Source: a virus
IMG/VR virus record: IMGVR_UViG_3300001097_002273
Coordinates: 1-30,280 of that record
Length of the DNA stretch: 30,280 nt
Reading direction: 5' to 3' (one strand)
This document shows positions 1 through 6,058 of this stretch, in pieces. Every line of letters starts with the position of its first letter. The stretch's first letter is position 1. The notes beneath the pieces were generated by a model. The model saw only the letters and a program-made list of their open reading frames with translations. It did not search any database and was not told where the DNA came from. The position numbers and the translations under genes were made by a program.

Positions 1-90
1 ATAAAAATAAATAAAAGGTAAAATAAAAACAAAAAAACTTATAGAATAGATTCATAGCCTATTCGATTTAAAATATAATATAAGCATCTG

Positions 91-120
91 TGGCGCTTCT
101 AATTTGGAGTTGCCACTTTT
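91..120 (+). terminator. Possible weak terminator of an upstream gene
   Basis: The arms TGGC and GCCA, extended by a G-T pair and a second short pairing block with one mismatch, flank a small AT loop and are followed by CTTTT. The T-run is short and no upstream gene is visible in the window, so this is a weak call. Nothing else recognisable lies in positions 1-120, which are A/T-rich. Confidence 0.3.
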
Positions 121-124
121 AGTT

Positions 125-138
125 CGTATATTTAACAG
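125..138 (+). promoter_or_regulatory. Promoter-like box CGTATATTTA upstream of the FAD dehydrogenase
   Basis: TTCGTATATTTA lies 29 bases before the ATG at 156. TATATTTA fits the TAnnTTT core of the Bacteroidetes -7 element. The same TCGTATATTTA string recurs at about 2128 and 28477, each time in front of a gene, which supports a real signal. Confidence 0.45.
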
Positions 139-155
139 TTAATAAAAAACACACA

Positions 156-1499
156 ATGGGAAAAAACGTAGTAATAATTGGTGCTGGAGTAGCGGGTGTA
201 AACGCTGCCACAAAATTAGTTGACAATAACTTTGATGGAAAAATTACCATTATCGATATGGGACACAATCCATATAATCGACCTTACGACGATGTAATGA
301 CTGGTTTTTTAGGAGCTGGTGGTTGGTCTGATGGTAAATTAACTTACCACACAGAAATCGGAGGTCAATTATCAAAATATTGTGGTGATGAAAAAGCAAT
401 GGAGTTGATGAACCAGGTAATCGAGAATTTTAAACGTTTTCACCCTAAACCAGAAGAAGTACAATGCTCAAACCCAATAGAGGAACCAGATTTCATTAAA
501 CCTTATTTCGGTTTACGTTTATTCCCTGTATGGCACGTTGGAACAGATTATCTACATGAAATAGGTAAAAATTGGTTCGATTTTTTAGAATCTAAAGGTG
601 TAGAGTTTATATGGGAAACTAAAGTAACGGATATTGATTTTGAAGATAATAAAATATATTATCCTGAAGTAGCAAAAATGGATAGTGGTGGATTACCTGG
701 AGGTATGAAATGGTTTAATAATAAAACATTAGAATATGATGAATTAATATTTGGTGTAGGTAAATCAGGCATAGACTTTGGTAAGAAATTAGCAGAAAAA
801 TATGATTTACCAACGGAAGCCAAATCAGTCCAAATTGGTGTTAGGTTCGAGGCACCACAAGAACATTTCCAAAAACTAATCGATGTATCTTACGATTTTA
901 AATTATATAGAAAATACGAGGATAAAGGCGTATCTCTACGTTCATTCTGCACAAACAACAATGCTGCATACGTTGCCGTAGAAGACACTTATGGTAACCA
1001 TAGTTACAATGGTCACGCTAGAAAAGACGAGAAATATAGAAACAACATGACAAACTTTGGTATCTTAATGGAGATTCAAGGTATAGAAAACCCATTTGAA
1101 TGGTCAAGAAAGGTTGTATCAAAATTACAGAAAGAAGGTACGGGACTATACTATAGTCCAACAAGAAAACCATCAACCACTTCTGAAGGTAAAAATGTAT
1201 CATCTATTGAAATAGATAGACTACACGAGGTAACCAAAATTATGCAACCATATTTCCATTATATATTAGATTTTATCGAGGATATGAAGAAAGTATTCCC
1301 AACATTAAAAGACGATTGGGGTATTTACATACCAGAAGTTAAATATTTATCCCCTGAACCTTTAGTTAATTATTCTAATTTAAGCCTTACAAAATATGAA
1401 AATGTTCACTTCGTAGGAGACGCTCTCTCAGCTAGAGGAATAACTGTTAGTGGTGCGCAAGGTATTTATGTAGCAGAATCAATATCAAAAGAGGAATAA
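156..1499 (+). CDS. FAD-dependent dehydrogenase, COG2509-like
   Basis: This 447-residue protein starts with a Rossmann dinucleotide-binding motif, GAGVAG at residues 9-14. It carries the GxGGWSDGKL segment near residue 55, the RSFC segment near 264 followed by an NGHA-type segment, and a C-terminal VGDALSARGITVSGAQG block. This order matches the uncharacterised FAD-dependent dehydrogenases of COG2509. The substrate of that family is unknown, so the role here, probably a redox reaction that modifies host metabolism or cofactors, is inference. The protein looks full length and should be cytosolic, as there is no signal peptide or membrane segment. It is followed 7 bases later by a short ORF whose start overprints a decayed copy of this gene's 3' end. 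FAD binding is well supported; physiological function is not known. Confidence 0.75.
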   Translation: MGKNVVIIGAGVAGVNAATKLVDNNFDGKITIIDMGHNPYNRPYDDVMTGFLGAGGWSDGKLTYHTEIGGQLSKYCGDEKAMELMNQVIENFKRFHPKPEEVQCSNPIEEPDFIKPYFGLRLFPVWHVGTDYLHEIGKNWFDFLESKGVEFIWETKVTDIDFEDNKIYYPEVAKMDSGGLPGGMKWFNNKTLEYDELIFGVGKSGIDFGKKLAEKYDLPTEAKSVQIGVRFEAPQEHFQKLIDVSYDFKLYRKYEDKGVSLRSFCTNNNAAYVAVEDTYGNHSYNGHARKDEKYRNNMTNFGILMEIQGIENPFEWSRKVVSKLQKEGTGLYYSPTRKPSTTSEGKNVSSIEIDRLHEVTKIMQPYFHYILDFIEDMKKVFPTLKDDWGIYIPEVKYLSPEPLVNYSNLSLTKYENVHFVGDALSARGITVSGAQGIYVAESISKEE

Positions 1500-1589
1500 C
1501 AGTTATATGAAAATATTCACTCCATCAGAGACGCTCTCTCAGTTAGAAGAACTCCAATATTTAGTTCACAAGGAATCTACGTTGCCGAA
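1398..1589 (+). repeat. Direct repeat of the dehydrogenase 3' end (1398-1478 and 1509-1589)
   Basis: Bases 1398-1478 and 1509-1589 align without gaps over 81 positions with about 58 matches by hand count (about 72%), including 15 identical bases (GAGACGCTCTCTCAG). The spacing is 111 bases, so the second copy is in the dehydrogenase frame but beyond its stop codon. Translated in that frame it reads ENIHSIRDALS...QGIYVAE, against ENVHFVGDALS...QGIYVAE in the gene. It looks like a decayed tandem duplication. Confidence 0.8.
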
Positions 1590-1755
1590 GGACTTATCAA
1601 ATGAAGAACTCGGGCAAATGTTAGAGGCTGTTGATTTACATTTTTTATATAACTACAATTCCGATTCACTTTTCTCTAAAAAATTTGAAGAAATAAAATT
1701 ATTTTTAGATTTACGCAGTGAAGTTATAGAGAAGTATAATATTATGGGTGACTAA
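1507..1755 (+). CDS. Small hypothetical protein overprinting a duplicated gene end
   Basis: This is an 82-residue soluble protein of unknown function, rich in Leu and Glu and probably helical. It starts 7 bases after the dehydrogenase stop, with no strong ribosome binding site. Its first 28 or so codons run in a different frame over a duplicated copy of the dehydrogenase 3' end (1509-1589). Its N-terminus therefore appears to have been created from frame-shifted duplicated DNA. The remaining part, through FLYNYNSDSLFSKKFEEIKLFL, has no relation to the dehydrogenase. It could be a real gene whose start was rebuilt by the duplication, or a fortuitous ORF. The clean spacing to the next promoter-like box favours a real gene. 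Confidence 0.55.
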   Translation: MKIFTPSETLSQLEELQYLVHKESTLPKDLSNEELGQMLEAVDLHFLYNYNSDSLFSKKFEEIKLFLDLRSEVIEKYNIMGD

Positions 1756-1765
1756 TATATTTATA
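1756..1765 (+). promoter_or_regulatory. TATATTTATA box before the 107-residue membrane protein gene
   Basis: TATATTTATA starts right after the stop of the preceding gene and ends 17 bases before the ATG at 1783. It contains the core TATTTATA shared by many upstream regions in this window. Confidence 0.4.
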
Positions 1766-1782
1766 TATGTTAAAACCTCATA

Positions 1783-2106
1783 ATGGAAGAAAATTTATTT
1801 ACTACAATCATAGCCATTGCCTCTTCCGTTGGATCGGTTGGAGCATGGAGGTTTTATGAAGCAAGGTTAAAATATAAAGCTGATAGAGAATCACACCCCC
1901 AAAGAGCTAATGAACGTTTTATATTAGATCTTCAATCCCGTGTTACTAAACTTGAAGCATTATTAATCCAATCCTCAGAAGATAAAGATATTATGAGGGA
2001 AACTATAACAGACCTATCCTCAGAAGTAGCTGCACTTAAAGTCAAAACTAAATTCCTTGATGAGGAAAATAAAAGTTTAAAAGATAAAAGAAATATACGA
2101 AAATAG
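1783..2106 (+). CDS. Small membrane-anchored coiled-coil protein
   Basis: This is a 107-residue protein. Residues about 4-22 form one hydrophobic segment (TTIIAIASSVGSVGAW), followed by basic and polar residues. From about residue 45 to the end there is a heptad-like, charged helix that predicts a coiled coil. The architecture suggests a bitopic inner-membrane protein with a soluble coiled-coil tail. I do not recognise the family. Lysis accessory protein or membrane anchor are possible, but nothing in the neighbourhood decides between them. A GAAA-loop hairpin follows the stop codon, and a promoter-like box precedes the gene, so it may be transcribed on its own. Confidence 0.6.
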   Translation: MEENLFTTIIAIASSVGSVGAWRFYEARLKYKADRESHPQRANERFILDLQSRVTKLEALLIQSSEDKDIMRETITDLSSEVAALKVKTKFLDEENKSLKDKRNIRK

Positions 2107-2110
2107 TAGG

Positions 2111-2131
2111 AGGAGCGAAAGCTCCTTCGTA
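2111..2131 (+). terminator. GAAA-tetraloop hairpin, possible terminator
   Basis: AGGAGC and GCTCCT form a 6-bp stem closed by a GAAA tetraloop, immediately after the stop of the 107-residue gene. The following T-tract is interrupted (TTCGTATATTT), so termination may be inefficient. The downstream promoter-like box begins inside this tail. Confidence 0.45.
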
Positions 2132-2140
2132 TATTTACGT
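2128..2140 (+). promoter_or_regulatory. Promoter-like box TCGTATATTTA before the 41-residue gene
   Basis: The box sits directly downstream of the hairpin and about 35 bases before the ATG at 2165. It shares TCGTATATTTA with the sites at 125 and 28477. Confidence 0.45.
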
Positions 2141-2164
2141 GTTAAAAAAAAACAAATAAAGGTT

Positions 2165-2290
2165 ATGGATTACAACTTAGATCACATTTTTGGAAATGTA
2201 TTAGAACAGTTTAACGATATAGTTGAAACTGGAGAAAAATTAATAAAAAAATTAAAAGAAGATAAAGAAAATTTGGATTCACAAATTTAA
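2165..2290 (+). CDS. 41-residue acidic/basic helical small protein
   Basis: This short ORF starts at an ATG preceded by AAAGGTT, a possible weak ribosome binding site, and ends with TAA at 2288-2290. The protein begins MDYNLDHIFGNVLEQFND and continues as a Lys/Glu-rich helix. It is bracketed by a promoter-like box upstream and another before the next gene, which is the main evidence that it is expressed. It has no recognisable family, membrane segment or signal peptide. Its function is unknown. Confidence 0.5.
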   Translation: MDYNLDHIFGNVLEQFNDIVETGEKLIKKLKEDKENLDSQI

Positions 2291-2295
2291 GTTAA

Positions 2296-2305
2296 TATAT
2301 TTACA
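2296..2305 (+). promoter_or_regulatory. TATATTTACA box one base before a start codon
   Basis: The box begins 11 bases before the ATG at 2307, so a transcript starting downstream of it would have almost no leader. Confidence 0.35.
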
Positions 2306-2306
2306 T

Positions 2307-2558
2307 ATGAAAAAGAGTACACAAGAAGAATGGTCAACTAGAAATATTACCACTCCTGAAGGGGTGAAGATTACATTTTTTGATAATAAATTTCATAACT
2401 GGAATGGTCCTGCTATTAAATATCCAAGAAGTGAAAATAAACCTGATGAATATTATCTATACGGATTCGAATATGATAAAGAAACATGGTTAGAATTCAG
2501 AAGAGATAGAAATGGTGTAGCCCCTGATAAAAACCCACAAGTTCAATCAAGATTTTAA
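2307..2558 (+). CDS. Small protein with an NGPA/YYL-G motif
   Basis: This is an 83-residue soluble protein. The central segment, HNWNGPAIKYPR followed by EYYLYGFEYDKETW, resembles the short W-x-NGPA...YY-x-G-x-x-hydrophobic repeat found in many small phage and bacterial proteins of unknown function (one repeat is visible here). No catalytic motif is evident. It has no signal peptide or membrane segment. It lies 11 bases upstream of the P-loop gene and may be co-transcribed with it. The function is unknown. Confidence 0.55.
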   Translation: MKKSTQEEWSTRNITTPEGVKITFFDNKFHNWNGPAIKYPRSENKPDEYYLYGFEYDKETWLEFRRDRNGVAPDKNPQVQSRF

Positions 2559-2569
2559 AAAGAAAAATT

Positions 2570-3100
2570 ATGAAAATAGGAATGTGCGGAACAGTTTCAG
2601 TTGGCAAAACCACTTTAGTGAATGCTTTAAAAGATTTAGAACAATTTGAGGGTTATGAATTTGCTACTGAACGTAGTAAATATCTTATGGGATTAGGTAT
2701 CCCATTAAATACTGATTCTACATTAAAAGGTCAAACGGTATTCTTATCCGAACGTTGTTCTGAATTAATGAAGGAAAATGTTATAACAGATAGAACTATA
2801 ATTGATGTAATGGCATTTACACAAAGTGCTAAATCCATTGATTTAAAGGATAAAGAATATTTTATAGAGTATGCTGTAAATTTTTTAAAAGAATATGATT
2901 ATATATTTTATATTTCTCCTGAAGGTGTTGATATTGAAGATAATTCAATAAGGGAAACCAATGAAGATTATAGAAATTTAATAGATAATACAATTACACA
3001 TTTTACTAGAATATATGGGCATAGAATTAAAAATCTACATATGTTGAAAGGTACAACTAATGAGCGTATTGAGCAAATGCTTGGGTTTATTAAATCATAA
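2570..3100 (+). CDS. P-loop nucleotide kinase-like ATPase (AAA_28/NadR-like)
   Basis: This is a 176-residue protein. A Walker A motif, GTVSVGKTT, is at residues 7-15, right at the N-terminus. A segment ending in TDRTIIDVMAF (residues 73-83) fits the DR-type motif of the kinase-like AAA_28 group, which includes NadR-type and deoxynucleoside-kinase-like ATPases. The remainder is alpha/beta with a C-terminal HMLKGTTNERIEQML element that fits the terminal helix of these kinases. The expected role is phosphoryl transfer to a nucleotide, nucleoside or related small molecule in the cytosol. The substrate cannot be read from the sequence. Phages often carry such enzymes for nucleotide supply. Confidence 0.65.
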   Translation: MKIGMCGTVSVGKTTLVNALKDLEQFEGYEFATERSKYLMGLGIPLNTDSTLKGQTVFLSERCSELMKENVITDRTIIDVMAFTQSAKSIDLKDKEYFIEYAVNFLKEYDYIFYISPEGVDIEDNSIRETNEDYRNLIDNTITHFTRIYGHRIKNLHMLKGTTNERIEQMLGFIKS

Positions 3101-3116
3101 TATTTATGTATAAATA
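3101..3116 (+). promoter_or_regulatory. Overlapping TATTTATG and TATAAATA boxes
   Basis: Right after the kinase-like gene, TATTTATG (3101-3108) is followed immediately by TATAAATA (3109-3116). The second matches the T4 late promoter box in the sense direction, 10 bases before the ATG at 3126. It is the only intergenic sense-strand TATAAATA I noticed; most others are TATTTATA. Confidence 0.4.
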
Positions 3117-3125
3117 ATATATCAT

Positions 3126-3779
3126 ATGGAAGATAATTTTAGCATTATAAATTGGAAAAACCAAACTCTTTATAAAGAATCATACGATGGTAATGATCAT
3201 TATGTGAAATATTCAAAAACCAACGATACTTACCAAGTATGGAAAGGTAATGAAATTGTAACAGATTTTTCAACTAAGGAAAGAGCAGAAACTGAATCTA
3301 ATAGACTTAATCTTTTATCTTCTATAGAAATTGCTAATAGAGAACAAGATGAATTTGAAATGCCTTCTCAACAGTATGTAACACGTTATCTTGAAAGTAA
3401 AGGAAAACAACTTCATTACCTTTATAGCAAACCCTTAAAGGATTGGGATGAATATGACCGGTCTAACTTTATAAGCATGTCTAGAAAATTAAAAGAACAA
3501 GACGATTTCGAGGACGATGAAATATCAGTTGAAATCCCTGGTGACGAAGATAATGCACCCGCTGGTGATAAAGAACTAAACAAAAAACTATCCAGACAAG
3601 ATATCACAATTAAAAAATATAAAGAAATAAGTGCCAAAATGCAGTTAAATCTTCAAAATTTTAAGAATGCTACCAATAACAATGATAAAGAAATAGCCAA
3701 AAACTCATTAAAACAACTTACTCCTGAATACCAGGCAATTAAGAAAGCGTATGAGGATTTAAAGGGTATTAATATATAA
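3126..3779 (+). CDS. Hypothetical phage protein with acidic middle and helical C-terminus
   Basis: This is a 217-residue soluble protein. Residues 1-60 look beta-rich, with aromatic-polar alternation (HYVKYSKTNDTYQVWKGNEI). Residues about 120-150 are strongly acidic (DDFEDDEISVEIPGDEDN). Residues 150-215 are predicted helix with coiled-coil character. I do not recognise the family. It directly precedes the membrane/coiled-coil pair and the terminase, and the spacing to the next gene is only 2 bases. It sits near where T4 has the small terminase gp16, but the sequence gives no reason to call it that. Confidence 0.6.
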   Translation: MEDNFSIINWKNQTLYKESYDGNDHYVKYSKTNDTYQVWKGNEIVTDFSTKERAETESNRLNLLSSIEIANREQDEFEMPSQQYVTRYLESKGKQLHYLYSKPLKDWDEYDRSNFISMSRKLKEQDDFEDDEISVEIPGDEDNAPAGDKELNKKLSRQDITIKKYKEISAKMQLNLQNFKNATNNNDKEIAKNSLKQLTPEYQAIKKAYEDLKGINI

Positions 3780-3781
3780 AA

Positions 3782-4159
3782 ATGTTATACAAAAATAGGT
3801 TTGTGGTATTATTCATAGTAGGGGTATGCTTAATAATGTACTTTTTCCTTAAGACTAAAAATACCTATATAGAGGAGTATAACTCTAAAATAAAATCACT
3901 AGAAGCTAAGGTCGATTCCCTACATATTGAAAATAAACTTTTAGACAACAATATATTTGAACTTAACCTTCAAATATCAAACCTCGATAATAAGATAGAC
4001 CTACAAGACAATAAGGTAGTCTATTTAAAACAAAAAACAAATGAAAAAGTTAGTTCTGTCGATCTTTTTAATGATGATGAGCTTAGTAGGTTCTTCACAG
4101 ACCGTTACAAACACCTCCACGATTCAATTACAAAAACCAATAGCAAGATTAGTAATTAA
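3782..4159 (+). CDS. Spanin-like inner-membrane coiled-coil protein
   Basis: This is a 125-residue protein. Residues about 6-23 form a single N-terminal membrane segment (VVLFIVGVCLIMYFFL) after a short basic start. The rest is a long polar coiled coil with regular Leu/Ile spacing (residues 30-95). This is the architecture of an inner-membrane spanin such as Rz, which links to an outer-membrane partner and fuses the membranes at lysis. The next gene starts inside this one in another frame (4041), as Rz/Rz1 pairs commonly do. Assignment rests on architecture and overlap only, without sequence similarity that I can name. It could also be a membrane-anchored structural protein. Confidence 0.5.
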   Translation: MLYKNRFVVLFIVGVCLIMYFFLKTKNTYIEEYNSKIKSLEAKVDSLHIENKLLDNNIFELNLQISNLDNKIDLQDNKVVYLKQKTNEKVSSVDLFNDDELSRFFTDRYKHLHDSITKTNSKISN

Positions 4160-4448
4160 AGATCTTATTATAGGAGACGCTTTAAAAGAAGAAATCTCTA
4201 TATTAAGTGTTAAGATTGGATTATTAGAAAATAAAGTTATTTTAAAAGATGGCGTTATATATAATCTTAATTCTAAAGTTATAAATTATGAGAGTATACT
4301 AAATGTTAAAAATAGTCAAATTCAACTTTCCCAAGAATTATCTAAAAAACTACAACAAAATTTAAAAAAATCTCAATTTAAAAATAAAATTTTAGGTAGT
4401 AGTACAGGTTTATTGTTAATAGTAGGTGCTGTAATTTTAATCAAATAA
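4041..4448 (+). CDS. Secreted coiled-coil protein with C-terminal membrane segment
   Basis: This is a 135-residue protein whose first 119 bases overlap the preceding gene in a different frame. A signal peptide is clear (MKKLVLSIFLMMMSLVGSSQ), with no lipobox cysteine, so it is not a classical o-spanin lipoprotein. Residues about 45-110 are a heptad-patterned helix, and residues about 117-134 (STGLLLIVGAVILI) form a C-terminal membrane segment. This would place a coiled coil in the periplasm anchored at its end. With the preceding gene it may form a two-component lysis or envelope complex. Alternatives are a holin-like or structural membrane protein. It ends one base before the terminase start. 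Confidence 0.5.
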   Translation: MKKLVLSIFLMMMSLVGSSQTVTNTSTIQLQKPIARLVIKDLIIGDALKEEISILSVKIGLLENKVILKDGVIYNLNSKVINYESILNVKNSQIQLSQELSKKLQQNLKKSQFKNKILGSSTGLLLIVGAVILIK

Positions 4449-4449
4449 A

Positions 4450-6033
4450 ATGGCAGATAATATAAAACAAATAATCCAACAAGAATTCATAAAATGTGCT
4501 CAATCACCAGTATATTTTATGAAAAAGTATTATATGATTCAAAACCCTAAACAAGGTAGAATCAAGTTTAATCTTTACCCATTTCAAGAAAAGGTACTTC
4601 AACATATGCAGAATGAAGACTACCTTATTATAAACAAATCTCGCCAATTAGGTATATCAACACTATGTTCAGCATTTTCATTATGGATGATGTTGTTTCA
4701 AAAAGATAAGAACATATTATGTATCGCTACTAAGCAAGAAACAGCGAAAAATATGGTAACCAAAGTCCGATTCGCATACGATAATCTACCTAAATGGTTA
4801 CAAATTAAAACCGTTGAACATAATAAATTATCCCTACGCCTAGCAAATGGTTCCCAAATAAAAGCCACATCAGCCTCATCAGATGCAGGTCGTTCAGAAG
4901 CAGTATCATTACTTCTAATTGATGAAGCTGCATTTATTGATAATATTGATGAAATATTTGCATCTGCCCAACAAACACTTGCTACCGGAGGAGGTTGTAT
5001 AGCTTTATCTACACCCTATGGTACAGGAAATTGGTTTCACTCTACCTGGATAAAAGCAGAAGCAAGAGAAAATACTTTTATTCCTATAAGATTACCATGG
5101 ACTGTCCATCCTGAGCGAGATAAAGAATGGAGAGATAAACAAGATATTATATTAGGCCCTCGTATGGCTGCCCAAGAATGTAATTGCGACTTTAGCACAT
5201 CAGGAGATACTGTTATTGAACCTGATACCCTTAATTTTTATGAATCTACCTTTATACAAGACCCTGTTGAAAGAAGAGGTGTTGGAGGAAATTTATGGAT
5301 ATGGGAAATTCCTGATTATTCTAAATCATATGTGGTAGTAGCGGATGTTGCTAGGGGAGATGGGCAAGATTTTTCTGCATTTCATGTACTAGATACAGAA
5401 TCAGCAACACAAGTAGCCGAATTTAAACAACAAATATCCACAAAAGATTTTGGTAATGTATTATTTTCAATAGCAACTGAATATAATGATGCTTTACTCG
5501 TAGTAGAAAACGCAAATATTGGTTGGGCTGTAATTCAACAATTAATAGATAGAGGATATCGCAACCTTTATTATTCCCCCAAAATGGATATGGGAATGGG
5601 TAATGCAGATCAATACATTTCTCGCTTTGAAAATGGACAAGGAATGATACCAGGTTTTACTACATCAATGAAGACAAGACCACTTGTTATATCCAAAATG
5701 GTTTCGTATATTCATGAACGTTCCGTTACAATACGTTCAAAACGTTTATTAGAAGAACTAAGAACTTTTGTTTGGAAACATGGTAAGGCCCAAGCCTTAG
5801 GAGGATATAATGATGATTTAACTATGGCTTTTGGTATTGGTATGTTTTTAAGAGATACAGCATTAAGATTTCAACAACAAGGTATAGATATGACAAGGGC
5901 AACACTAGGTAGTGTTCACTCTACTAATTATAAAACCCCAACTATATTTCAAACCGGTGGACAGATTTCAAACCCTTATGAGATGATAAATCCTCATGGG
6001 GATAAAGAAGATATTTCCTGGTTATTAGGATAA
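4450..6033 (+). CDS. 17: Terminase large subunit (gp17-like)
   Basis: This is the DNA packaging motor: an ATPase plus nuclease that docks on the portal and cuts and pumps DNA into the prohead. The protein has 527 residues (T4 gp17 has 610). The ATPase domain shows a Walker A variant SRQLGIST at 64-71, Walker B LLLIDEA at 154-160 with catalytic Glu159, and the coupling motif STPYGTGNW at 187-195. The RNase H-fold nuclease has acidic residues in VADVARGDGQD (Asp299 and nearby Asp307), VVEN (Glu353) and YNDDLTMA (Asp455/456). The ATG lies one base after the stop of the preceding gene. The portal gene follows directly, whereas T4 has sheath and tube genes 18 and 19 in between. Confidence 0.95.
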   Translation: MADNIKQIIQQEFIKCAQSPVYFMKKYYMIQNPKQGRIKFNLYPFQEKVLQHMQNEDYLIINKSRQLGISTLCSAFSLWMMLFQKDKNILCIATKQETAKNMVTKVRFAYDNLPKWLQIKTVEHNKLSLRLANGSQIKATSASSDAGRSEAVSLLLIDEAAFIDNIDEIFASAQQTLATGGGCIALSTPYGTGNWFHSTWIKAEARENTFIPIRLPWTVHPERDKEWRDKQDIILGPRMAAQECNCDFSTSGDTVIEPDTLNFYESTFIQDPVERRGVGGNLWIWEIPDYSKSYVVVADVARGDGQDFSAFHVLDTESATQVAEFKQQISTKDFGNVLFSIATEYNDALLVVENANIGWAVIQQLIDRGYRNLYYSPKMDMGMGNADQYISRFENGQGMIPGFTTSMKTRPLVISKMVSYIHERSVTIRSKRLLEELRTFVWKHGKAQALGGYNDDLTMAFGIGMFLRDTALRFQQQGIDMTRATLGSVHSTNYKTPTIFQTGGQISNPYEMINPHGDKEDISWLLG

Positions 6034-6037
6034 TTAA

Positions 6038-6050
6038 TATTTATTATATA
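6038..6050 (+). promoter_or_regulatory. TATTTATT box between terminase and portal genes
   Basis: TAATATTTATTATATA fills the 25-base gap, about 21 bases before the portal ATG at 6059. Confidence 0.4.
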
Positions 6051-6058
6051 TACATAAA

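Noticed and set aside
3126-3779. Small terminase subunit (gp16) near the large terminase gene
   Set aside because: The protein is longer than expected, has an acidic centre, and shows no gp16-like helical pattern; position alone is insufficient.
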